From a bacterium (GTDB lineage: Bacteria > Actinomycetota > Acidimicrobiia > Acidimicrobiales > Bin134), in the NCBI GenBank assembly GCA_028820035.1, contig JAPPKI010000191.1, positions 1 to 5,860 of the forward strand: a DNA stretch of 5,860 bases. Reading direction: 5' to 3'. Shown piece after piece: positions 1 to 5,096 of this stretch; position 1 is the stretch's first letter, and every line of letters begins with the position of its first letter. The notes under the pieces were generated by a model, which was not told the DNA's origin, searched no databases, and worked only from the letters and a program-made list of their open reading frames with translations. The translations under genes were made by a program, and so were the position numbers.

Positions 1-212
1 GTGGCCACCAGCGCTGCTCCGGCCACCACCCCGCCGCTCAGGCCACCGGCCGCCCAGCCCGCGGCGTAGCCCACCAGTGTGACTGCCATGAACCCGATTA
101 CCGCGCCGTAGGCCACCCGCTCCTCGATGCGGAGCTTCAGCGCCGTCAGATAAGTGAGACCGACGCCCACGAGCACGCAGTCGGCCAGCAGCAGCGCCAC
201 CCACAGCTTCAT
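1..212 (-). CDS. Multi-pass membrane protein, N-terminal fragment (truncated by window edge)
   Basis: The minus strand from an ATG at 212 reads 70 codons without a stop and leaves the window at position 1, so only the N-terminus is seen. It begins MKLWVALLLADCVLVGVG, a hydrophobic helix at about residues 3-24. A short charged loop follows (KLRIEER, 26-32), then a second hydrophobic helix (about 34-52), and a Gly/Ala-rich third one begins near residue 56. There is no cleavable signal peptide pattern, so it is an integral membrane protein. The start lies 12 bases after the stop of the transglycosylase gene, which suggests co-transcription. No clear Shine-Dalgarno sequence precedes it. The family is not recognised. 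The helix-loop-helix opening resembles that of large envelope polysaccharide or glycosyltransferase-type membrane proteins, but that is only a guess. Confidence 0.7.
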   Translation of the reverse strand, partial: MKLWVALLLADCVLVGVGLTYLTALKLRIEERVAYGAVIGFMAVTLVGYAAGWAAGGLSGGVVAGAALVA

Positions 213-224
213 TGGCCAACGAAC

Positions 225-1139
225 CTAGTTGCGGGGGAGCCACCGACCGCAGAAGTCGCGGGGCCACGGCTGGTCGCCCCTGCGGGCGTAGAGCAGACGG
301 GCTCGGGCATCCTGCTCCTCGGGGGGCGCGTGGGCCGGATTCCCTTCACCGTCCACCGTTCTCCATGTCCGGGGCTCGAACTGATAGGCCCCGTAGAACA
401 GGCCGTTGGCGCTTTCGGCCCGGTAGTTGTTGGTGGACTCGCAGAAGCGGAGGTTGTACCAGTGCTGTTCGGTGGGCTCGATGAACCCGTTTTCGACCCG
501 CTCGCGCTCGGCCATGTCGTTGATCTCCGCGATGTACACCACCCATTCGGCCTCTTGTATCGACCGCGTCGCTTCGGCGATGCGAGTGTTGAGATAGGGG
601 ATGGCGCCGTCGAGGCGTCGGGCGCGAGCCTCGGTTCGCTCCCGCTCTCCCGGCACGTTCTCCTTTGCGTCGATGGCCTCGTCCACCATTTCGGACACTT
701 CCGACAGCAGGGCGATCCGCCACAGTGCTTCGGTGGCCTCGGAAACGCCCAGAATGAACACCAAATCCTCTACGTCGCCCCCCGCCATGTACTCCTGTAC
801 CACCAGCTTCTCCGCCTCTTCGGTGAGCAGTTCCCGGCCGGTGTCCACGTCGTCGAGTTTCTCCAGTCGGCCCAGTTCGAGGTTCAGTTCGTCAATCGTA
901 CGGTTTAGGGCGGCCTGCAAGGTATCGCGTGCGCTGATGGCCGCCTCCAGGTCTTGCTGGGCTCGCTCCAGATTGCGCCATGGCGGCATGGCCGCCTGAA
1001 CCGTCACCGGCTGGGGCCGTTCGCCGCCGCTGTCGCTTTGGCCGAATGCCACGCCGCCAGTGGCCGCCATCGTGGCAGCCAGTGCAACAAGAAGCACCGC
1101 TAAACCACTGCGTTCTCTAGCCCGCAAACCCTCTCCCAA
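225..1139 (-). CDS. Secreted coiled-coil protein with C-terminal Rpf-like transglycosylase domain
   Basis: This 304-residue exported protein probably cleaves peptidoglycan glycan strands. Residues 1-33 form a signal peptide: Arg6, Arg8 and Arg10, a hydrophobic core at about 12-31, and an A-F-G cleavage site near 33/34. Residues about 55-215 are charged, helical and coiled-coil-like. They contain EYMAGGDVEDLVFILG (116-131) followed by a Trp-Arg-rich helix, the pattern seen in the N-terminal regulatory domain of RipA/CwlO/PcsB hydrolases. Residues about 226-301 match the Rpf/transglycosylase-like family: WYNLRFCES with the expected catalytic Glu234, NGLFYGAYQF (245-254), and PWPRDFCGRWL at the end. 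Cys233 and Cys297 sit where Rpf domains form a disulfide. The start is a TTG at 1139, with GAGGG 9 bases upstream (plus positions 1149-1153). Other starts, such as TTG codon 5 or GTG codon 15, would shorten the signal peptide. The gene is divergent from hemH and probably the first gene of an operon with the membrane protein. The domain call is firm; the coiled-coil homology is an inference. Confidence 0.88.
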   Translation of the reverse strand: MGEGLRARERSGLAVLLVALAATMAATGGVAFGQSDSGGERPQPVTVQAAMPPWRNLERAQQDLEAAISARDTLQAALNRTIDELNLELGRLEKLDDVDTGRELLTEEAEKLVVQEYMAGGDVEDLVFILGVSEATEALWRIALLSEVSEMVDEAIDAKENVPGERERTEARARRLDGAIPYLNTRIAEATRSIQEAEWVVYIAEINDMAERERVENGFIEPTEQHWYNLRFCESTNNYRAESANGLFYGAYQFEPRTWRTVDGEGNPAHAPPEEQDARARLLYARRGDQPWPRDFCGRWLPRN

Positions 1140-1152
1140 GTTCGGCTACCCT

Positions 1153-1200
1153 CGAAACGGGTTTACCGCACTGCCCTGCGGGGCGGCAAAACCCCTTTCG
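1153..1200. repeat. Interrupted 12-bp inverted repeat in the divergent rpf-like/hemH gap
   Basis: The left arm CGAAACGGGTTT (1153-1164) and the right arm AAACCCCTTTCG (1189-1200) are reverse complements at 11 of 12 positions. They are separated by 24 bases that hold smaller dyads of their own: GCCC-TGCG-GGGC at 1173-1184, and TGCC/GGCA at 1172-1175 and 1185-1188. The structure fills most of the 82-base gap between two divergent starts. It could be an operator for a dimeric regulator acting on both genes, or a hairpin in the leader of the minus-strand transcript, where its 3' arm abuts the GAGGG ribosome site. No T-run follows either arm, so it is not a standard terminator. Confidence 0.5.
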
Positions 1201-1208
1201 GATGCCTT

Positions 1209-1240
1209 CAATCTACCGACTATGCCCACTATCCCTTCAA
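1209..1240. promoter_or_regulatory. Possible overlapping divergent promoter boxes for the rpf-like gene and hemH
   Basis: On the plus strand, CAATCT (1209-1214) lies exactly 7 bases before the hemH ATG, which has no Shine-Dalgarno sequence. That spacing fits a -10 box for a leaderless transcript, although the first base departs from the TAnnnT pattern and no good -35 is seen. On the minus strand, TAGATT (1215 to 1210) resembles a -10 box, with TTGAAG (1240 to 1235) upstream at a long 19-base spacing. This would place the transglycosylase transcript start near 1203 and put the whole inverted repeat in its leader. Both assignments rest on short motifs only. Confidence 0.25.
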
Positions 1241-2220
1241 ACGACCCTGGCCCCTCAAACGGCGCTGGCCCACCCGGTGGGGCCCGAGAGATCGACGCGG
1301 TCTTGGTGGTGTCGTTCGGCGGGCCGGAGGGACCCGACGACGTGATGCCGTTTCTGCGCAACGTGACCCGGGGGCGGGGCATCAGCGACAAGCGCTTGGC
1401 CGCAGTGGCCGAGCACTACCACCTGTTCGGTGGCGTCAGCCCCATCAACCAGCACAACCGCGACCTGATCGCCGCCCTGTCCGATGAGCTGGCCCGACGG
1501 GGGGCGGCGCTTCCCGTGTACTGGGGCAACCGGAACTGGTCGCCCATGCTGGCCGACACCGTGGCCCAGATGCGCGACGACGGGATCAGCCGCGCGATGG
1601 GATTCGTCACCTCGGCCTTCGGCTCCTACTCCGGGTGCCGCCAGTACGGCGAGGACATCGAGCGAGCTCGAGCCGCGGTCGGCCCCGACGCACCGGTGAT
1701 CCACAAGCTGCCCCCGTTCTGGGACCATGAGGGCTTTCTTTCGGCCAAGGCCGACTGCCTGGCCGCAGCCCGCCAAGCTGAGCCCACCGCACCGGTGGTG
1801 TTCACCGCCCACAGCATTCCCGAGTCCATGGCCGCCACCGCCCCCTACATCGCCCAGCTCAATGAAGCCTGCCGCCGAGTGGCTGCTCGCACCGGAGCCG
1901 GCGAGTGGTGCCTGGCCTATCAGAGCCGCAGCGGCCCGCCCCAGGTGCCGTGGCTGGAGCCCGACATCGGCGACGAGATCGACCGGCTGGCCTCCGGGGG
2001 GACCGACGCGGTGATCGTGGCGCCCATCGGCTTTGTAGCCGACCACATGGAAGTGATCTACGACCTCGACATCGAGACCCGCCAGCAGGCCGAGGCGGTG
2101 GGACTGCGCTTTACCCGGGTTCCCACCGTCGGCACCCACCCCGCGTTTGTGGAGATGATCGCCGATCTGGTGCTCGCTCCCCCGCCGGCTCCCTGCCCCG
2201 CCGACTGCTGCCTGCGGTAG
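1222..2220 (+). CDS. hemH: Ferrochelatase (probably coproporphyrin III ferrochelatase type)
   Basis: The enzyme inserts Fe(II) into a porphyrin in the last stages of heme synthesis. Actinobacterial members (also called CpfC) act on coproporphyrin III, with decarboxylation to heme following; that substrate is inferred from the family. The 332-residue protein shows VVSFGGPEGPDDVMPFLRNV (29-48) and FGGVSPINQHNR (69-80). VFTAHSIPES (193-202) carries the catalytic His197, and GFVADHMEVIYDLD (270-283) carries the conserved acidic Glu277. Cys139 in SYSGCRQY, together with Cys325, Cys329 and Cys330 at the extreme C-terminus, matches the four-cysteine layout that holds a [2Fe-2S] cluster in mycobacterial-type ferrochelatases. 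The ATG at 1222 is preferred over the in-frame ATG at 1060 because the latter lies inside the divergent transglycosylase gene and adds non-family sequence. There is no Shine-Dalgarno sequence. The first ~22 residues (Pro/Gly/Ser-rich) are a variable tail. The gene converges on the AIM24-family gene 17 bases away. Confidence 0.95.
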   Translation: MPTIPSNDPGPSNGAGPPGGAREIDAVLVVSFGGPEGPDDVMPFLRNVTRGRGISDKRLAAVAEHYHLFGGVSPINQHNRDLIAALSDELARRGAALPVYWGNRNWSPMLADTVAQMRDDGISRAMGFVTSAFGSYSGCRQYGEDIERARAAVGPDAPVIHKLPPFWDHEGFLSAKADCLAAARQAEPTAPVVFTAHSIPESMAATAPYIAQLNEACRRVAARTGAGEWCLAYQSRSGPPQVPWLEPDIGDEIDRLASGGTDAVIVAPIGFVADHMEVIYDLDIETRQQAEAVGLRFTRVPTVGTHPAFVEMIADLVLAPPPAPCPADCCLR

Positions 2221-2233
2221 CAGAAAGCTCTGC
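2220..2233. terminator. Short hairpin at the convergent hemH / AIM24 junction
   Basis: GCAGA (2220-2224) and TCTGC (2229-2233) form a perfect 5-bp stem with an AAGC loop. It overlaps the last base of the hemH stop and precedes the AIM24-family stop at 2238-2240. An outer GTA/TAC pairing (2217-2219 with 2239-2241) could extend it across a bulge. Its place between two convergent genes fits a bidirectional terminator. The stem is short and has no T-run on either strand, so support is weak. Confidence 0.3.
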
Positions 2234-2237
2234 GGGG

Positions 2238-2921
2238 CTACTCCCGAGAGCCGATCTCGGTGTTGATCCAGGCGATCAGCTGCGCCTGGTTGCGGGTCTG
2301 GGTCAAGATGTCGCCGGGACCGGTGAAGTGGAACACGAAGCCCTCGCCCGACTTCATCGACTGGATCGAGCGGCCCTCCACTGCTCGGCGCAGCTCGTAG
2401 CTCACGGTGTCGGGGAAGGCCAGCATGTGGCTGGTGTCCACCACCACGGTCTCGCCCGGGGCCAGCGAGATCACGTCGATGGCCCCGTAGGAGGCCACCA
2501 CCACGTTGCCGGTGCCCTCGGCGTGGGCCATGAAACCGCCCTCGCCGCCGACCAGCGACTTGAAGCCGCCCCACTTGGTGTCCATCACCACCGAGGCGTC
2601 GGAGGCCAGCCAGTTGCCCCGCTCGATGATCCAGGCCTGCGAGCCGTCCAGCTCTATCACCCGTAGATCGCCGGGCAGCTTGGCGGCCACATCCACCCAG
2701 CCGCCCTCTGCCGGAGCGGTATAGGTTGACACGAACAGCGACTCGCCGCCCAGCACGCTGCGCTTGAGCCCCTTGAGCACGCCGCCTTCCATCTTGGCTT
2801 CGAGCGACATCCCGGAGGAATGGGCCGACATGGCGCCGGCCTCGACTTTGACTTGCTCGCCCCCGCCGAGGGTGCACCGGGCGACGGCAAAGCTGGGGGC
2901 ATGACGAATATCTACCTGCAT
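2238..2921 (-). CDS. AIM24 family protein (DUF124 / TIGR00266 type)
   Basis: This 227-residue protein is recognised as a member of the AIM24 (TIGR00266) family: all-beta, soluble, and of unknown biochemical role. The family is named after a yeast mitochondrial protein; bacterial members have no settled function. Supporting stretches include the N-terminal strand with GGGEQVKVEAGAMSAHS (19-35), GGVLKGLKRSVLGGESLFVS (46-65), GGFMAHAEGTGNVVVASYGA (128-147), and the LAPGETVVVDTSHMLAFPD region (153-171). The C-terminal part ends with GPGDILTQTRN (201-211). The length matches the usual ~220-230 residues, and there is no signal peptide or membrane segment. The ATG at 2921 gives the normal family N-terminus. 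It has no Shine-Dalgarno sequence, but TAGGCT lies 7 bases before it. The gene follows the acyl-CoA synthetase gene after 63 bases, so it may be read from that promoter, its own, or both. A functional link to that enzyme is not shown. Confidence 0.9.
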   Translation of the reverse strand: MQVDIRHAPSFAVARCTLGGGEQVKVEAGAMSAHSSGMSLEAKMEGGVLKGLKRSVLGGESLFVSTYTAPAEGGWVDVAAKLPGDLRVIELDGSQAWIIERGNWLASDASVVMDTKWGGFKSLVGGEGGFMAHAEGTGNVVVASYGAIDVISLAPGETVVVDTSHMLAFPDTVSYELRRAVEGRSIQSMKSGEGFVFHFTGPGDILTQTRNQAQLIAWINTEIGSRE

Positions 2922-2928
2922 GACGAGC

Positions 2929-2934
2929 AGCCTA
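2929..2934 (-). promoter_or_regulatory. Candidate -10 box for a leaderless AIM24-family transcript
   Basis: On the minus strand TAGGCT (TAnnnT pattern) ends exactly 7 bases before the ATG at 2921. That is the spacing expected if transcription begins at or next to the start codon, as is common in actinobacteria. No Shine-Dalgarno sequence lies in the usual window, and the purine-rich GAGGGAGG in the gap is too far upstream to serve. No convincing -35 box is seen. Confidence 0.35.
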
Positions 2935-2984
2935 CCCAGCGCCTCCCTCGGATTGGTGGCGGCCCAAGCCAGTGAATTGGGGGG

Positions 2985-4553
2985 CTACCCGATGCCCTTG
3001 CCCTGGCCCTCCCAGTACGGCGCCCGCAGCTCCCGCTTGAGCACCTTCATGGCCCCCGACAGGGGCAGCGGCTCCGCTCGGAACTCCACCGACTTGGGCA
3101 CCTTGTAGCCGGCGATGGTTTGGCGGGCGTGCTCGCACACCTCTTCCTCGGTCAGCTCGTGGCCCGGAGTGGGCACCACCACGGCGTGTACGGCCTCTCC
3201 CCAGGTGGGGTCGGGAATGCCGATCACCGCCACCTGGGCCACCCCGGGATGGGTGGAGATGGCACTCTCCACCTCCGAGGAGTACACGTTCTCGCCGCCC
3301 GACACGATCATGTCCTTCACCCGGTCCACCAAGAACAGGTAGCCCTCCTCGTCGAGGTACCCGGCGTCGCCGGTGTGGTACCAGCCGTCCCGGAACGCCT
3401 CGGCGGTGGCCTCGGGCTTGTTCCAGTACTCCTGCATGTAATTGCCGCCTCGGGCGCACACCTCGCCGATCTCGCCGGTGGGCAGCATGTTGCCGTCTTC
3501 GTCTTGGATGCAGAGGTTCACGCCGAGCACCGAGCGGCCCACCGACCGCAGCCGGGGACTGCCGGCCATATGGTCTTCGGCCGACAGGAGCGTGAGCACC
3601 GATGAGCACTCGGTCATGCCGTAGCCCTGGAGCAGGTTCACGCTCGGCAAGTGCTCCAGCAGGTGGCTCAAGATGGCCTCGGGCATCGGCGAGGCGCCGT
3701 ACACCAGCTCTCGCAGCGACGCCAGCCGCTCGGGCCGGTAGTCGGGGTGCTGGATGCACATGCCGATCATGGTGGGCACCATCACCGTCTGGGTGATGCC
3801 CTCGGCCTCGATGAGATTCATAACCCCGGCGGGATCGAAGGCCGGAATGGTCACCATCTTGCAGCCGGAGGCCGGAATCACCAGCAAGCTGGCCATAGAC
3901 GCGGCGTGGAACAGCGGCGTCTGGCTCAAGAACACGTCGTCGTCTCTCGTGCCCCCCAGCCCGATGGCCACGTGGTATACGTTGAGCATCTCGGCCCGCT
4001 GCTGGAGCAGTACCCCCTTGGGCAGGCCGGTGGTACCGCCGGTGTACATGAGTACCACCGGGTCTTCTTCCTCGGGCTCGGGGGGAACGGTGTTGTCGCC
4101 TGCGGCCACCAAGTCCTCGTAGGCCACGTCGTGGGGCACATCGCCGGGGCCGATGAGCACCACCTTGCGGATGGGGCTGTCGCCCGCGGCCTCCATGGCC
4201 TTGACGAATGCCTCGGCGAAGAAGGCGTCGACAAAGGCCACCTCGGTGCCCGAGTCCCGCACGATGTAGTCCAGCTCGGGGCCGGCCAAGCGCAAGTTCA
4301 GCGGGTTGATGACCCCGCCCCCCAGATAGCAGGCGTGGTACAGCTCCAGGTAGGAGGCGCTGTTGAGGGCCATGATGGCCACCCGGTCGCCCTTCTTCAC
4401 ACCGAGCTCGCTGCCCATGGCATTGGCCAGGCGGGTGACCCGCTCGCCGTGGGTGGCGAAGCTGGCCCGGTAGGCGCCGTCGACGATCGCCTCTCTGTTG
4501 GCGTACCTCTCCACTGCCGGGTAGAACAGCCGGTGATAGATCAGCTCTTTCAT
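2985..4553 (-). CDS. Acyl-CoA synthetase (ANL superfamily, FadD-like)
   Basis: The enzyme activates a carboxylic acid with ATP through an acyl-adenylate and transfers it to CoA. The 522 residues cover the full family length. The order of motifs is: the ATP-binding loop YTGGTTGLPKG (170-180); TPLFHAASM (212-220), which lines the pocket; the A5 motif QGYGMTE (309-315); YHTGD with Asp396; the hinge region DRVKDMIVSGGENVYSSEVE (410-429); and SGAMKVLKRELR (499-510) with the expected adenylation lysine Lys503. That lysine follows Met instead of the usual Gly. The ATG at 4553 is chosen because the open frame upstream of it overlaps the divergent SnoaL-like gene and encodes no family sequence. No Shine-Dalgarno sequence is present, but TACGGT lies 7 bases before the start. 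The acid used cannot be told from the sequence. The divergent SnoaL-like and SDR genes suggest lipid, steroid or related carbon catabolism. The protein is cytosolic, with no signal peptide. Confidence 0.93.
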   Translation of the reverse strand: MKELIYHRLFYPAVERYANREAIVDGAYRASFATHGERVTRLANAMGSELGVKKGDRVAIMALNSASYLELYHACYLGGGVINPLNLRLAGPELDYIVRDSGTEVAFVDAFFAEAFVKAMEAAGDSPIRKVVLIGPGDVPHDVAYEDLVAAGDNTVPPEPEEEDPVVLMYTGGTTGLPKGVLLQQRAEMLNVYHVAIGLGGTRDDDVFLSQTPLFHAASMASLLVIPASGCKMVTIPAFDPAGVMNLIEAEGITQTVMVPTMIGMCIQHPDYRPERLASLRELVYGASPMPEAILSHLLEHLPSVNLLQGYGMTECSSVLTLLSAEDHMAGSPRLRSVGRSVLGVNLCIQDEDGNMLPTGEIGEVCARGGNYMQEYWNKPEATAEAFRDGWYHTGDAGYLDEEGYLFLVDRVKDMIVSGGENVYSSEVESAISTHPGVAQVAVIGIPDPTWGEAVHAVVVPTPGHELTEEEVCEHARQTIAGYKVPKSVEFRAEPLPLSGAMKVLKRELRAPYWEGQGKGIG

Positions 4554-4560
4554 GAGGGCA

Positions 4561-4566
4561 ACCGTA
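4561..4566 (-). promoter_or_regulatory. Candidate -10 box for a leaderless acyl-CoA synthetase transcript
   Basis: On the minus strand TACGGT (TAnnnT pattern) ends exactly 7 bases before the ATG at 4553, which has no Shine-Dalgarno sequence. The arrangement equals that before the AIM24-family gene. It sits in a 54-base divergent gap, so any promoter for the plus-strand pair must overlap or lie very near it. No clear -35 box is visible. Confidence 0.35.
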
Positions 4567-4596
4567 GCGCGACGCCGGATGTGCCGGAGCAGGTCG

Positions 4597-4603
4597 AAGG
4601 AGG
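4597..4603 (+). promoter_or_regulatory. Strong ribosome binding site of the SnoaL-like gene
   Basis: AAGGAGG is a near-perfect Shine-Dalgarno sequence, 4 bases before the ATG at 4608. It decides that start over the in-frame GTG at 4581, which lies upstream of the ribosome site. It is the only strong site of this kind in the window. The spacing is somewhat short. Confidence 0.75.
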
Positions 4604-4607
4604 CGAG

Positions 4608-5096
4608 ATGGACGTCGAAACCACAGTGCGATGGCTGAAGGATCGGGAGCTGATCAAGGAGGTTCCCCAGCGGTACGCCCGGGGAATCGACCGCATCGAC
4701 TTCGATCTGGTTCGGTCGAGTTTCCACCCCGACTGCCAGATCAGCGGAACGGTGATCTCCGGTCCCCTCGACCCCTACCTCGACTGGACCGAGGAGGAGC
4801 TGCACAAGTTCGAGGCCACGCAGCACTTCATGGGCAACCAGTACATCGACCTTGAAGAAGGCGCCGACGAGGGCCACATCGAGACTTGGGCGGTGGCCTA
4901 CCACATGCGCCCCGAGGACTCAGATGTGGGCGACCTCATCTTGGGCCTGCACTACTGCGACGACGTGGCCCGTTTTGACGACCGCTGGCTCATCACCGCC
5001 CGCACCGCCCGACCCCAATGGGCCCGCGGCGCCTTCCCCGCCCCACCCGAAGAGCTGAAAAGCGACTGGCACGACGTGGACCTGCGTCATGTCTGA
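4608..5096 (+). CDS. SnoaL-like (NTF2-fold) protein, possible isomerase/hydratase or accessory subunit
   Basis: The 162-residue protein has the look of the SnoaL-like branch of the NTF2 superfamily, a cone-shaped alpha+beta fold whose members include polyketide cyclases, ketosteroid isomerases, dehydratases and non-catalytic partners. Diagnostic parts are RYARGIDRIDFDLVRSSFHP (22-41), which is the first helix region ending in the family's Asp-rich turn; FEATQHFMGNQYIDLE (68-83) with His73; a long strand, HIETWAVAYH (90-99); and the closing strand FDDRWLITARTA (123-134). The length is typical. No reaction can be assigned: His73 and Asp42 are candidate active-site residues by position only. The gene starts under a strong ribosome site and overlaps the next gene by 8 bases (shared ATGTCTGA), so the two are translated together. 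Such small proteins are common beside acyl-CoA and SDR enzymes in actinobacterial lipid clusters, which fits the divergent synthetase. Confidence 0.85.
   Translation: MDVETTVRWLKDRELIKEVPQRYARGIDRIDFDLVRSSFHPDCQISGTVISGPLDPYLDWTEEELHKFEATQHFMGNQYIDLEEGADEGHIETWAVAYHMRPEDSDVGDLILGLHYCDDVARFDDRWLITARTARPQWARGAFPAPPEELKSDWHDVDLRHV

Noticed and set aside
1060..1221. Earlier ATG for hemH adding 54 residues
   Set aside because: It lies inside the divergent transglycosylase gene and adds non-family sequence; ferrochelatase similarity begins after 1222.
1255..2877. A 540-codon open frame on the minus strand opposite hemH and running into the AIM24-family gene
   Set aside because: It is antisense to hemH, is rich in Arg/Gly/His without any domain pattern, and crosses two well-supported genes. 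It is a by-product of high GC in third positions.
2922..2984. Possible terminator between the acyl-CoA synthetase and the AIM24-family gene
   Set aside because: Only a weak TTGG/CCAA pairing is present, with no T-run and no stable GC stem, so it was not listed as a feature.
2932..3759. A 275-codon minus-strand frame inside the acyl-CoA synthetase region
   Set aside because: It is an alternative frame of the same strand with Arg/Pro/Gly-biased composition and no motif, while the main frame carries all the ANL motifs.
3651..4607. Long in-frame extension upstream of the SnoaL-like start
   Set aside because: It lies antisense to the acyl-CoA synthetase, shows no family sequence, and the AAGGAGG at 4597-4603 fixes the start at 4608.
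4554..4904. In-frame extension of the acyl-CoA synthetase by 117 codons
   Set aside because: It overlaps the divergent SnoaL-like gene, and family similarity begins only at the ATG at 4553.
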